Source: Manduca sexta (taxonomy: Eukaryota; Arthropoda; Insecta; Lepidoptera; Sphingidae). From it: 64,000 nt of DNA. Made by a program: the position numbers and the translations under genes. The stretch lies in contig NC_051134.1 of the NCBI RefSeq assembly GCF_014839805.1, positions 9,889,170 through 9,953,169 of the forward strand. Reading direction: 5' to 3'. Each line of letters begins with the position of its first letter. The stretch's first letter is position 1. Shown piece by piece: positions 24,995-36,349 of this stretch. The notes beneath the pieces were generated by a model that saw only the letters and a program-made list of their open reading frames with translations, searched no databases and had not been told where the DNA came from.

Positions 24995-25285
24995 CAAAAA
25001 AGACGATTTGTGGGAAACGAACTTCTTTACTGATGGTAGGTCTCTATTTCTGCCGCCAAACAGCAGTGTGAAGTCTCTGTTGTGTTCCAGTTTGAAGAAC
25101 ATTGTAGCCAGTGTAACTACTGGTCATAATAAGACTTAACATGTCATGTCTCAGGATTGCGAGCGCAGTGGAATACCAAACAATACTTTATAATTCAATG
25201 TGTTGGATGGTGTTTCTACTGTTTATGGGCGGTCGTATCGCTTATCAGGCGAACGGCAAGCTCGTCTCGTCATTCAAAGTAATAA
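24995..25285 (-). repeat. Dispersed repeat family K, copy 1
   Basis: 'actgatggtaggtctctatt', 'tctgccgccaaacagcagtg', 'cattgtagccagtgtaacta', then 'gtggaataccaaacaatac' and 'gcaagctcgtctcgtcattc'. Same order at 33130-33420, reversed at 37430-37640 and 43625-43925. No coding potential; class not assigned. Confidence 0.65.
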
Positions 25286-25499
25286 GAAAAAAACGAAAAA
25301 GGATTTGAAAATAATATAGATGCAGTGAATTGGGCTCTCGTCGAAAGTGAGAATCTCTTTTTATATTCTATAATTTTGTCTTTTTCTTGTCATAGGATTA
25401 TAAAGCATGTTTTAGAAGGTCGTTTTTGAATAAAATCATAAAATATATAAACTTTAAGTTTTCACTTTCGTTCCAAGGATGCCATATGACGCACAAGAC

Positions 25500-25870
25500 C
25501 TAAGGCCGCATTCACAAATAAAACTCAACTTTGAGTAGGATCTCAAAGATATCAAAGATCGATTGATTTTAGGGCTAGTTAACTCAATCTATACATTGGT
25601 TATTGGCATGCTTTATACAATAAAACGATTGAATTATTAGTTTTAGATAGCATACATTGGATTGAGATTGATTATTAATTTCGGACGTTAATTTATTGAA
25701 CCACGTTGTGTAGATCAAGCTTAAACTGTTATTTAAGAGCCTGTTCTCAGCTGAGTCACTGCTCTTATATAAACAAAACTCAGTCATGTCAAATACCGTC
25801 ATATATTTTGACTTAACATATTTTTTCAGATATTGATAACTGTTTATTAAATAGGGACGATCTTAAGATG
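25500..25870. repeat. Dispersed repeat family V, copy 1
   Basis: Shares 'tgagtaggatctcaa', 'agagcctgttctcag', 'atattgataactgtt' and 'aagatgctgactttaatttg' with 57945-58200. Low-copy, AT-rich, no coding capacity. Confidence 0.45.
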
Positions 25871-26539
25871 CTGACTTTAATTTGTCGGCTGATGTCACAC
25901 TTTATTTATTTATTTACAAATCATATTTAATATAGGTTACAACTGAGTTAGGATGCGCACTAAGTTTAGAACTTGTATCGCGTATCCTTTATAAGGGGTC
26001 TTAAAATGTGCAATAAAAAATGAACTCAGTGAATACGTGGCTTTAAGCGGTGGCTGTGGCGGAAAATTATAATTAACATAAATATTCAAATAGAAAAATG
26101 TTTCTTTAATTTACTTAATACCAGTAATTCAAGCCTATGTAATTGCGAATTTTTTACTAAAATAATTATAATTTCTATTTTCGTTTCTCATTAGTTCCCT
26201 TTAGACCGCCCGTATTCCTGTTCCCGTACAAACCGGGATAAAACAGTCCCGGAGTAAAAATTCACCTATAGTATTCCGAGATAATGCACCTTATTTCAGA
26301 GGTTCACATTTCCTAAACGGGTCTGAAGGTAAATAATGCGAGAAATAAATCAAAACCCACCGGTGACACCCCTGAAATACGACGTCACGTGTGCGCGGTA
26401 ATGAGTGGGAAAGATAAGAGAAGTAATTTTAAACTAAAAATAGAATAAGGGCGTATACACACGACGTTTAAACAAGGTGACATTTTTTAACTTGAATTTA
26501 ATGATATTGCAATAGCGTAATGATATTACATAATCTCAA
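25871..26539. other. Unique sequence, moderately GC-rich at 26200-26420
   Basis: No repeat resemblance and no exon structure. 26200-26420 contains 'cgacgtcacgtgtgcgcg' with CRE-like TGACGTCA-related and E-box CACGTG cores. Confidence 0.3.
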
Positions 26540-26690
26540 AATTCTTGGGGAATTTCTCAGGTATGCAGGTTTCATTACAATGTTTTCCTTCACTGTTAAA
26601 GCAAAACGATAATTCACAAACTATACAGTAAGTTTAGAAAAGTCAGAGGTGCTCTTGGGTTTGAACCTCGGCAGTCCGTTCTGCTTTTTC
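26540..26690 (-). repeat. SINE-B fragment
   Basis: Reversed SINE-B middle: 'tgcaggtttcattacaatgt', 'tttccttcactgttaaagc', 'aaaagtcagaggtgc' and 'ggcagtccgttctgc'. Both ends are lost. Confidence 0.65.
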
Positions 26691-27929
26691 AAGTAAGGAA
26701 AGTTGGTTGAAGACAATAAATCATTTTATCTATAGTTCATAAGTTTAATTTATTTGACATGTCACCACATTTAATGTCAAGTCATACTTATATATTGATA
26801 ATGTTCTGATAAAATCCTGTCAACTACCATAAATATTGGTTGCTGCTCAACTATAAACCCTATTTGTAAGTATTTACGGTACAATATTTAAAAAAAATAG
26901 GATACATTACAGAGGGACGGAAGACCACTCAACATTACTCAGGCCCTTCCGATCCAGGCTAGTACATATATCTTTACACACATCCTGCGTCAGTTAAAAC
27001 GATGCTATTAAACTTTGAATAGCTACGCAAAAAGCAACTCTATGCATTGGCGATAGAGGTCAAAATTAAAGTCGTTAAAATGAGCCGTTTATGATTTACG
27101 ATGCTGCTTGTGTATCAATGAATGTTAGAGGATATTTATTGTAGGTTTAGAAGGGCTGGTTTGTTGGTATAGGTCTTCTAGAGTTTAATAGGATTCTATA
27201 AAGGCATCGAGACTAAAACTTTGTTATCATAATATTGTAACATGTATAATAAGCCGTGCACGCTCATCACACAGATCTGGATATATTTTATATCAAACCT
27301 TGTCATATTTACAATAGTATAAAGTTATTTTTAGAAACGCTTTAAAATGGTCCTTAGTAAGTTAAGTATTGGAAATAATATTAGTTATTTTGTTATTAGT
27401 TTGAATTTTATTTTATTGTTATTGCTGTTTTATTTTGTTAAATTTAGAGTTAGATTATATTGTTAGATGTAAGTGTTTTGGCCAAGTACTGTAAACTTTC
27501 ATTCAATTTATAAATAAATATATGTATATGGTATTTATACAGATGTTAATAATTAGTTTATATGGTCAATATTACACCGTAGGATCTGAGTATTTCTCAG
27601 AATAAATGTACGTAACAAAAAAGATTGCGAAATATTAATACGATGTTTTGTGTCACAATATTTCGTATAAACTTTTTCGTTATTTGGCAAACAAAAAGGA
27701 CATATGAGACAGAAAATTACGTAACAATATTTCGTATGAACTATTTCGTTACGTACATTTATTATGAGAAATATTAATCTATTGTAGAATGGGGTTTATA
27801 TCATTTAAAAGGACGGATATAGGTGGCATCTCCCTAAGGTGCGTTCAAAACTGACAAACGCGCCGCAAATGGAGGTATTAGCGAAAGGTTTGTGAGATCC
27901 GCGTGTGCATTACTGTAGTACCCTGATAT
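26691..27929. other. Gene-free AT-rich sequence
   Basis: Contains a short inexact duplication: 'acaatatttcgta..aactttttcgttatttgg' near 27655 and 'acaatatttcgtatgaactatttcgttacg' near 27724. No gene seen. Confidence 0.35.
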
Positions 27930-28130
27930 CACGACTAAACCCAAAAGGGGTAGGTAGAAATACTTCTACAACCAGGTTATACAACCAGGGCACCCATTTT
28001 TCGTCAAGTGTTCCGTTTCTGAAGAGTTATTGAAGAGAGAAACCCAATATCACTTTGACCATCTCGGAATTTGCACCCGGGGTCTGAGAGTGGTATCAGG
28101 GTGCGCGAGGAATACAACTACGCTATTGCA
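27930..28130 (-). repeat. SINE-A, diverged
   Basis: 'aggggtaggtagaaatactt', 'accagggcacccatttttcg', 'cccaatatcactttgaccat' and 'acaactacgctattgca' follow SINE-A order in reverse. The middle carries a deletion and unrelated bases. Confidence 0.55.
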
Positions 28131-28295
28131 GATCGTATTGTTTAATTTTCTCAAATATCACCTAAGTATTTTCTTGTTGATGGCATTTTGCGTGTTAAAG
28201 ACATAAAATAATATAGTGGCGCTCATTGATATATCATAGAGTGAAGTGGAGAAGAAAAATCAGGAAAGCATGTGGGATCCATAGCCTAGAAGTGT

Positions 28296-28319
<24 letters not shown>
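28296..28319. repeat. (GA)12 microsatellite
   Basis: Perfect GA run followed by an imperfect AGAGAGGGAG extension. Confidence 0.95.
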
Positions 28320-28326
<7 letters not shown>

Positions 28327-28714
28327 GGAGATATTGGCGCTCAATAAAGTACCAAATATTTTGAAAGTCATATATTTACATTTTTCACAAAACATTTCCT
28401 TAGTGACTACTGACTAGACATTAAATAAAAGCATAAACGTATATTTACATACTTATATTACTTAAAGGCATTACCTTATCTAGAGAAATATTTACAATAC
28501 TATTATAGTAAAGTAATCTTATACTGTTTATATATAATAAGTTATATTTGTCGAGGGATATTTTTACATTACAAGGTGAATTATATGATTAATGTATACC
28601 AGCCTTTCCTCATGGGTTCGCCCGCATGGAATTCAGTTTTAAAAAAAATATTCAATGTCTTTTTTCAGGGTTAATTTTACTCCGTACCAAATATATCGTT
28701 CCAGTGTATCTACA

Positions 28715-28860
28715 AAATGAAATAATTTATTTGAATCTGTAAATGTTATACATTACTGAGATTCCGTCAATATTAACTTTACTACCAGTTCGGAAAGCAG
28801 TTCTCATCAGAGAAGAACCGGCAAGAAACTCTAGTGTTGCTCTTTTCAAAACCAGTTAAT
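28715..28860 (+). repeat. Dispersed repeat family L, copy 1
   Basis: 'taatttatttgaatctgtaa', 'gattccgtcaatattaactt', 'cggaaagcagttctcatcag' and 'gcaagaaactctagtgttgc'. Copies at 39972-40125 (reverse) and 60365-60492. Confidence 0.6.
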
Positions 28861-29740
28861 AAAGTAAAGTGCATGATACAGATAAAGAAACTCAATTGTT
28901 TTTTTTTTTATTGTCGTTTAGTTTATTCATATACTCCCAAAATAGGAAATAAATTTTATATTTCCATTCCATGGGGACGTAACAGACTGAGTTATTTTTG
29001 GGTTTATATCAGTATGGAGAGCTCGTGGGAGTGCGCTATGTTTGTAATCGGTAGGACTAGTTGGCCGACTCATCCGCAGTTTTTTTATCGCACCGACGGA
29101 AAGCGAGCAAGGCTTAATAACCCCCATCGTCTATAAACCATTGTAGATGCTCTGCAGAGTTAAAAAAAAGTCCGACAGGTTAGGTTACGCAGTATACGCA
29201 ATAGTAATCTATCATTAATTTTAAATAATTCTCAATACCATATTGATTCCGATTAAGCGGCTCATGAAACATAAAAAATAGCTTCCCATCTTTTTCCTTT
29301 TTAGGGTTAGGTTAGGTTGTGGTTTTAGTTAGTAAAACCCGTTTTTAGCAGCTATGGTTTCATGTAATATCGGGCTATTGCCATTTACCGAACACAACTG
29401 TCGACAAAAATGTTGAGAATACGCATCCATATATTTATCCATATTTTCCTTCGAATATTTGTATATCATCAAGAGATAATATGGCAATAACACATGTAGT
29501 AAAGATAATTTCATTATCAGTGCTTATTGTTTTTATATGAATTGTAGGCGTAGTTTGCCAATTCGGGTGGGTAATGGCTGCCTCCCCTCTGCCATATTAA
29601 TTTGCAGAAATATTGGAGAATAACCGATCAATTTGAGTAATAGGGATATTAGGGTTCCTTGTTAAGTTACGAAGTATTTATTTAGAGGGTTTTTGATGTC
29701 AGTGGGTACTATTTGGAGAATTATATACCACTATACTGAA
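28861..29740. other. Gene-free; short (TTAGG)-like tract
   Basis: Near 29304-29320 three TTAGG-type units occur. Two overlapping open frames at 28834-29136 (plus) and 28927-29127 (minus) have no splice or family support. Confidence 0.35.
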
Positions 29741-29742
29741 CT

Positions 29743-29905
29743 GCTTTGGTGGCGTAGTTGTACTGCATGCGCGATACGGCAGCACTCTGAGGTCTTGGGT
29801 TCGAATCCCAGGTCGGGTAAAGTGATATTTGGGTTTTTCTGCTCAGTATCAGACCGAAGTCTGGAATTTCTGTCAGTTATGGCGATAGGCTCGCCCTATT
29901 ACACG
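29743..29905 (+). repeat. SINE-A, 5' two thirds
   Basis: 'tttggtggcgtagttgtact' (A-box region), 'ttgggttcgaatcccagg' (B-box), 'gtaaagtgatatttgggttt', 'tgctcagtatcagaccgaag' and 'atggcgataggctcgcccta', then unrelated sequence. Best-preserved Pol III B-box of the family in the window. Confidence 0.8.
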
Positions 29906-30282
29906 TAAGAGTGTACACAGTATATTTGGGTTTATATTTGGAATACATTATACTTACATTAGGGTCTGGTTCATTTCGGTGTACTAGGAAAACAAAACAT
30001 GATCTAAGTAGGTGTAAAGTCGAACTCCTACTAACTACCCTTTTAGAGGTATAATATGTGTAAACGATATTTTATTTACTCCTTTATACTGAACCCTTTG
30101 TAAATGTCTTCGGACTTGTCGAGTTTCTATTAGTCTCATTTATAATGATTATATTAAAGTGTTGTTATACGAAGGACCATTTGTTCTTGAGATATCTCCC
30201 CAATTAACCATCGAAGGTCATAATGACATACAAGGGCGTATGCTGTATATATTACATTTAATTATTGTTAATTTCTGATCAT

Positions 30283-30605
30283 CTAAGCGGCGATAGCGTA
30301 GTTGGTTGTGGAACGGACTGCCGAGACGAATGTCCGCAGGTTCAAATCCCAAGGGCACATACCTCTGACTTTTCTAAAAAAAAAATTGTGAATTATCGCT
30401 TGCTTTAACGGTGAAGGAAAACATCACGAGGAAACCTGCATATTTGAGAAATTCTCTATCAGGAATTTTCAAGGGTGTGTGAAGTCTACCAACCCGCACT
30501 AGGCCAGCGTGATGGACTAAGGCCTCTTCCCGATGTTAGTAGAGGAGGCCCGTGCCCAACAGTGGGACAGTATATAATTCAGGGCAGATATTAATATTAT
30601 TATAC
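30283..30605 (+). repeat. SINE-B, near full-length
   Basis: 'taagcggcgatagcgtagtt', 'ccgcaggttcaaatcccaag', 'gctttaacggtgaaggaaaa', 'aggaaacctgcatatttgag', 'actaggccagcgtgatgga', 'cccaacagtgggacagtata' and an (ATT)n tail. Confidence 0.85.
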
Positions 30606-31195
30606 ACCTGAAAAGTAAGAAAAAGAAAAAAGAAAGACAGATTTGATGCATTGGTCTCTTATCCAATTACAACTATCAAAATGAAACGACATCGATTTAC
30701 GTATCACGTTCTTTGGGATATTCTAAAGAGGCTGGTTCGAAGAGGAGGAGTCTGAAGCATGAATATATTTGCGTAGAACAAAATTTCATTATTGTTTGCG
30801 GACTTTTAAATGTGAATAGGATAACTTCTGCAATTGTGAAAGTGCTCTACCGAGTTTCGCATAGTTTACGCTCGTGAGTTCCTATTGTGATGTAGAAACT
30901 GAAACGAGAGGATGTTTGCTGGCGAGATTCTGGAAACTTCATAGACTGTCCAATCAGTGATTTAGCAGATAACGTAGAGCAAATAGGTTTCTTGATGTTA
31001 AATTATTGCTTGTAATTTAAAAAAAATAAGGCCTAAACTGCGTTTCGTATGGTTTTCAGAAATAACCCCATCATTCTTTGGTCCTAATACTTTTGGCTCA
31101 AAGTTGGCAATGTGTTTATGATTCTTGTTATTATGTATCTTTGTTTGTGGTTAAGATCACTGACGAAATATCAGATAATCAGCTTCTGCCTTTTG
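30606..31195. other. Gene-free sequence
   Basis: Nothing supported. Confidence 0.35.
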
Positions 31196-31199
31196 TGTA

Positions 31200-31440
31200 C
31201 TCGATGTCCACACCGAATGTACTATACCCATACGAGGACGGACGTTTGTCGCGGACCTAGGTAAAGATTAGGTACTACACACTGTTAAGTTTGTATACCT
31301 CATGGTTATAAATATACGTTGATGCCTATAAAGGCTCGAGAAGATTTCCCTCCGCTCATCCTAAAGGGGTTCCCATCCTTTCCCCACTTTTCCTACCTAC
31401 AAAAAAGATCTCCTTCTGTCAATATAAATATATCGATATT
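31200..31440. repeat. Dispersed repeat family T, copy 2
   Basis: 'acgtttgtcgcggacctagg', 'tatacctcatggttataaa', 'aggctcgagaagatttccct' and a C/T-rich end, parallel to 22490-22700. Confidence 0.4.
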
Positions 31441-31964
31441 GAATTACATCTACTCCGGCGTTAACTCAATTTTAGTTTAATTTTATTCCCGATGTTTCGA
31501 AGAAGCCTTTAAAATCACATAAATTAGAAAGGATAAAATCCATAAACCTATTTATTTTCAATATCAAACATTCGCGTAAATAATAAATAAAAAGTCCTAA
31601 GAATACCGTATACTATTATTCTGTTTAGAAGCTCACAAGCGTTCTTGTTGTAAAAGTGTTTTATGAACTTTAACATAGTTTGTCCGTACCGTCCAATTGT
31701 GTCGAGGATGCATTCGCAGATGTAATTATGGTTGGTTCCTAGTTTGTAGTAGTTAGTAAAGCAAGTGAAAAAAATAATTACAACACATGTTTCTTGGAAG
31801 TATCATGGATGCTATAAGAAAGCAGTTTGATTGTAAGTGATACAACACTAATATTCATCCCATTAAATTAATTTTTACGAGTATTAAAGCGAATAAAAAG
31901 GTACCTTTATAACTTTTTTTATTTCAAACAAAGAACATAGTATGGTACCGATACCATTTAATAA
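31441..31964. other. Gene-free sequence
   Basis: AT-rich, nothing supported. Confidence 0.35.
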
Positions 31965-32252
31965 TATAATAATAATAATATCAGCCCTGTATTATATACT
32001 TTCCCACTGCTGAGCACGGGCCTTCTCTACTACTGAGAGGGATTAGGCCTTAGTCCACCACGCTGGCCGAGTGCGGATTGGTAGACTTCACATACCTTCG
32101 AAATTCCTATAGAGAACTTCCCAGATGTGCAGGTTTCCTCACGATGTTTTCCTTCACCGTTAAAGCGAACGATAAATTCACAAAGAATACACACATGATT
32201 TTAGAAAAGTCAGAGGTGTGTGCCCTTGGGATTTGAATCTGCGGACATTCAA
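31965..32252 (-). repeat. SINE-B, 5'-truncated
   Basis: Begins with (AAT)n at about 31962 and runs through 'cagccctgtattatatactt', 'cccactgctgagcacggg', 'gcaggtttcctcacgatgtt' and 'ttgaatctgcggacattc'. The terminal 45 bp of the tRNA-like head are absent. Confidence 0.8.
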
Positions 32253-33125
32253 TAATATGCTAAGTTATAAATAGCATTACAACAATTTTTTTAGTAGGTA
32301 TATTGAACACTGCTACCCAAAATAAGATTTAACTTGTGTTATGGGTACCATGGCCATCACAAGTTTTGTACAGTTAGTTATATTGCATACAGATAGATTT
32401 GTGGTATTATATTCACTTGCGACTTTATAGAAAACAAAAAAATGGTAAATTGAGGATCTAATATCTATATTGTATTTTCGTTTATGTATTTCAAACTCGG
32501 AGCAGTTCTTTCCAGCATTAGCGTATTCAAACATAACTAAACCCATATCGGTATAAATCTAGGATTGCGACAATTATTTATATTTTTTTTTAAATAAAAT
32601 AGTTATTTGTTTTACGTCGAAAAATGTTATATTTTACGTTATACTAAACATTTTTATTCATTCTTAGTCCAGGAACAATAAATACAAAGCACAAAGGTCC
32701 GGATAACATCCCTTTGTTTACATAATAGCGTTATGGAAATGTCTAGAAAGTTTTATAACATAATCGCTGATGTCTCGTCCTCTTCCAGCGACCGTCCTGA
32801 ATCTAGGTTCGTAACCGGTTAGTGGGTTGCCCTCAGCATGGTCACTTAATTTACAAGGGTTGGGAGCGCCTAAAGATCTCACGCAAAAGTCCAGTATGAG
32901 CCACGTCATGGGATGGCATGGCGAAAACTGGGATTACTAGTTGCGCCTCTGTCTGCCCCTTAGGGATAAGGGATTAAGTTTGCCTATCTTTAGCATTTTT
33001 CTTATATCTTCTCGACTGAGAGCCTTTATTAACCAGGTGGGCATTGTAGATTAAGAAAATTTTAGCATTTATCGGCGTTTAGTCATACCCATTATAGGAA
33101 TCTTTGACAGCTCGGACGCTAGGAC
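32253..33125. other. Gene-free; SINE-A tail fragment at 32897-32975
   Basis: At 32897-32975: 'agccacgtcatgggatggca', 'ttgcgcctctgtctgcccct', a 3' SINE-A fragment in plus orientation. The rest shows nothing. Confidence 0.4.
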
Positions 33126-33129
33126 CCTT

Positions 33130-33420
33130 CAAAATGTATTCCTTTTTTACTGATGGTAAGTCTCTCATATGTGAAAGTCCGCCTGTGTCTACTTCTGCCG
33201 CCAAGCAGCAGTGTGTAGTCACTATTCCGATTTGAAGGATATTGTAGCCAGTGTAACTACTGGACATAATAAGACTTAATACCTCTTGTCTTAGGATGGC
33301 GTGCGCCGTGGAATACCAAATAATACTTTGTAATTTAAGGTGTTGATGTTTCTACTGCTTATGGGCGGTCGTATTGCTTATCATCACGCAAACAGCAAGT
33401 TCGTCTCGCCATTCAAAGCA
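33130..33420 (-). repeat. Dispersed repeat family K, copy 2
   Basis: 'actgatggtaagtctctcat', 'gaaagtccgcctgtgtctac', 'tgccgccaagcagcagtgtg', 'tgtagccagtgtaactactg' and 'gtattgcttatcatcacgc'. Includes the 'tctcatatgtgaaagtccgcctg' segment also found at 43625-43925. Confidence 0.65.
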
Positions 33421-33489
33421 ATAAAACCATGTCTTGCAGCTGGCTCACTCGTTGTACGTCCTTGTACTTGAAGTAAATTGAACAATTTA

Positions 33490-33630
33490 TATTCCCAACT
33501 CCTCTAATCTTTTTAATTAATTGAGGGTTTAGATAGATTAGTGTTCCAGAGACTCGCTGAACACCGCTCGGTGTCAAAAATGCGATCCATTCTAGCTTAC
33601 TGGAGTTACAGTAGCTTGTGTGTAGGCGAG
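33490..33630 (+). repeat. Dispersed repeat family Q, copy 2
   Basis: 'tattcccaactcctctaatc', 'gagactcgctgaacaccgct', 'tactggagttacagtagctt'. Aligned with 36905-37078. Confidence 0.45.
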
Positions 33631-34429
33631 AGACATAACCTGATACTAAATCTAATGCAGACCTAAAGGAATAAAAGGCGTTACGTTCTTGCATATCTAA
33701 TGACTCAACGCAGATTGTTCACGCAGTATTTTGTTATTGAAAAATCGGGTTTTATTAATTATTGTATATAGCGGGCACGACATTTAGCCATGAAAAAAAA
33801 CGGCATAGAAGAGAAGAGAGATAGCTCGTGGCACTTGCTTACGTATATTCTCTATGACATTAATGGCTTGTATTTTTTATTGCCTTAGTAGGCAAATGAG
33901 CAAGCGGTCCGCCGCTCATGGACTAAACCAATGCCAGAGGCACAGCCGAGCCTTTGCCTACAGGGATGTGAGAACTCTTTTTAAACCTCGTTTGTAGGAG
34001 GAAAATTCATAGCGCTCGGGGAACACCAATGAACGGAGTTCATTCCGTTGTTGTGTTGTGTGTAAATTTATTTGACAGTTTGTGGATGATACTCATTTTA
34101 TTAACATTTATTTGGAAGTATAGATTATAGTGTGACTTTTGTATTTGATCGGCTTATACGATGAGTAACATTTATTCAGAAGTTGTAAAATCCTAAGTGT
34201 TCTTATCAGAATAAGTCAAAGATAATAGTTTTATAGAATGTATCAGTATTATCATTCAGTTTAACAAAACTATCGAGTTTCCTATATGTATTATAGAATA
34301 AAAAAACATGTTTAAAACCATCTCAGAAGCTCAAAAAGGTATATTTTTTGAGTTTCATAATGAAATATTTTTAATTTGCGAAATTTATTTCTTCAGAACA
34401 CAACGTCTACAAATATTTTAAAACGACCA
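33631..34429. other. Gene-free 3' flank of the minus-strand gene
   Basis: 33870-34000 contains 'tttattgccttagtaggcaa' and 'gcctttgcctacagggatg', the style of a widespread moth repeat. 34080-34200 resembles MITE-4. No exon seen. Confidence 0.35.
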
Positions 34430-34435
34430 TTTATT
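34430..34435 (-). terminator. Candidate polyadenylation signal (AATAAA)
   Basis: Reads AATAAA on the minus strand, about 160 bp after the TAA at 34596-34598. A second one lies at 34384-34389. In AT-rich sequence this motif is common, so only the position supports it. Confidence 0.35.
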
Positions 34436-34595
34436 TACATTAACTATATCACAAAAAGTCTTTACCACATTACAATAATAAATGACACATCAAATTCAAA
34501 TCCATATCACCATTGTCACATCATCCAACAAATGCCTTTCATCACGCTATCATCAATAGGGCATCATCATAACAAAGATGAATAGGTGTGATATT

Positions 34596-34878
34596 TTATA
34601 TGAGCCAGGCGACGCGGCCGCCTTTCTCCCTTTCAATGATTACGTCATCGGGTGTGGACACATTGCGGTCAGTAGAAGCGGAGGCGGTAGCGGGAGCGGG
34701 CGCTTCGCTGACACGACGTCGCGTCAGGGAGCGCTGCGGCTCACGTCATTTGCCGCAGTCAATGCGCGCACACACTGCCGCGCTTAGGAGCGTCGCCGCT
34801 GCCAAAGCGATTTGCACGCACGCGATAACAACCAAATCGCGTGATGATGGCCTGGAGTCTTCGTCTGGTGGGGCGTCG
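34596..34878 (-). CDS. Last coding exon of a four-helix membrane protein, with internal TGA
   Basis: Acceptor TACTTGTTACAG immediately precedes 34878. The exon begins in phase 2: the first base completes a Ser codon with AG from the exon ending at 36187. It continues with an acidic Pro/Ser linker (DAPPDEDSRPSS), then a clear membrane helix (LVVIACVQIALAAATLLSAA) and ARIDCGK, and reaches TGA at 34746-34748. The next base is C, the context known to be leaky in insects. The same frame then stays open for 49 codons rich in Arg, Ala, Ser and Thr, ending in REKGGRVAWLI at TAA 34596-34598. GC-rich composition falls to AT-rich at that TAA. The stop may be read through, or be a nonsense change (CGA to TGA). 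The protein family is not identified with certainty. Confidence 0.55.
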
Positions 34879-34944
34879 CTGTAACAAGTATTAGATTTAG
34901 TATTTTGGCAGTTTAAGGCTATACGCTTGCTATCGGGTTAAACA

Positions 34945-35215
34945 ATTTAACAAATTCATCATCATCATTCACAACCTGTAGAGTCCCACTGCTGGGTATA
35001 GACCTCTCTCACATTATGTCACTCAATCGCATCCAAGTTCGATCCGCAATTCTTACAATATCGTCCACCCATCTTGCCGCTGGAAGGCCCACGCTACCCT
35101 TGCCTTGTCTTGGCCACCACTCAGTCAGCGTGATCGTGATCGTTCCACGGTTAGTGGCAGTACGTGATCCCTGAACAAGGAAGGCTCGAGTTTTGAATTT
35201 CACGGACAACGATTC
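34945..35215 (-). pseudogene. LINE (RTE-type) C-terminal remnant with simple tail
   Basis: On the minus strand the frame reads WWPRQGKGSVGLPAARWVDD then IVRIADRTWMRLSD, the typical (G)RPxxRWxDDI...TWMR ending of insect RTE-like ORF2 proteins. It is followed by 'gacctctctcacat' complement, 'cccagcagtgggactctaca' and a (GAT)n-type tail near 34955. The reverse transcriptase core is absent. It sits in the intron between the exons at 34878 and 36187 and shares their strand, but it is not part of that gene. Confidence 0.7.
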
Positions 35216-35990
35216 ATGTCCAATGTATAATAATTGACATGGAGGCTGGACTAGATCCCCAAGGAGACGCGGGGAGTATTTTGTACCAACACCTTAAGAG
35301 TGGAATAAAAGCAAAACAATTAGAATGTATCATGCGAACATTTTTATAGTGCCAATTAGATATTTGCGATGATTTAACTTAACAACATTCGTTTTCATAT
35401 AACTTTAATGCCATTTAACTTTGAAAATTCTTAGCTACTTCATCCTTGTTAGAAGTTAGCGCACCGTCTCACTAATAGAGGTAAGATCGGCGCAAATGTT
35501 AATAAGTTACACACAACTTTGCTATATCAAAGGCTAGTTCATAAAATTAGTTTTGAGTTCGTAATTTCTGACTGTGGGTAACTGGGCATGTCTTAATACT
35601 TGCGAGTAATGGAGAAACCATTAGTTATAATGAAATTTTTGTTCTAAATTACAAGAGTTGCTTAGGCATTGTTTTTGACAGACAAAATTAATTAAAACTA
35701 CATTATGTTTATATCTCACGAGATGTTATAAATGTGACTTAGATTAGGTCGTTAAGAAAGAACACTTTAGGGATTAAATATACCGAGTTTGGTACGCAGA
35801 AATGTTAGTCATAAACTTTATAGTCGAAAATGAGTAAGTACATTATAATATAATTCTATTCTAGCTCGAATATCTCGGAGCATAATATGACACTTTATTC
35901 TACTTATAGCAGAAATTGGGTAAACGAGTGATTAGATCAAAAACACATCACGCCTCTATCTTCGAAGGGGTAGGCAGAGGTTTTTCTGGT
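35216..35990. other. Intron sequence; SINE-A scrap at 35935-35985
   Basis: 'acatcacgcctctatcttcg' then 'aaggggtaggcagagg' is a reversed SINE-A tail. Otherwise nothing is supported. Confidence 0.4.
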
Positions 35991-35995
35991 AGTAT

Positions 35996-36180
35996 GAAAT
36001 ATTTAATATTCGCCCGGATAGCGACTACCGTACATAAGGTGTTGCAACCCATAGCCGTGGCCCACGTAAGTGAGTCGCATTCCGGGATCAGCTTATGTAT
36101 ATCCAGTTCCAACTAGCCGGCATAATTATGTCGACTGACGAGAGATGATTACCCCTCGGCAGGTAGACATTTTAGGGTCA
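35996..36180 (+). repeat. Dispersed repeat family R, copy 3
   Basis: 'tattcgcccggatagcgact', 'tgttgcaacccatagccgtg', 'attccgggatcagcttatg', 'cagttccaactagccggcat'. It ends within ten bases of the donor of the exon at 36187-36349. Confidence 0.65.
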
Positions 36181-36186
36181 TCTCAC

Positions 36187-36349
36187 CTATGATCAAGTCC
36201 AGGCGGGTCCAGTATTGTCCTGCAGCATTGTACAATAAGCGCTAACAGTAGACACGCGGCCGCCGCCCACAAAACGCTCGCCGCTCCCGCTCCCGCGCCC
36301 GCCACGCCCGCCACTGCGGCCCAGCCCCGCGACGTATGGATTGACACAG
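36187..36349 (-). CDS. Middle coding exon of the four-helix membrane protein
   Basis: Acceptor CATTTTCATAG precedes 36349 and a strong donor AG|GTGAGA follows 36187. The entering phase is 1 (G from 37128 plus CT gives Ala) and the leaving phase is 2, matching the next exon. It encodes about 54 residues: VSIHTSRGW, a Gly/Ala-rich stretch (VAGVAGAGAGAAS), then a hydrophobic helix (VLWAAAACLLLALIVQ), CCRTILDPPGLDH. It is strongly GC-rich against the AT-rich window, as expected of a coding exon here. The helix would be the third of four. Alternative: a chance GC-rich open stretch, less likely because both splice sites and phases agree. Confidence 0.6.

Noticed and set aside
29301..29322. Interstitial telomeric repeat (TTAGG)
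   Set aside because: Only about three imperfect units, within the range expected by chance.
34578..34884. Plus-strand open frames of 69 and 98 codons
   Set aside because: They are antisense shadows of the GC-rich minus-strand exon, which has matching splice sites and membrane helices.
35009..35209. A host gene on the minus strand between the membrane-protein exons
   Set aside because: The ARWVDD...TWMR ending and simple tail mark it as a LINE remnant.
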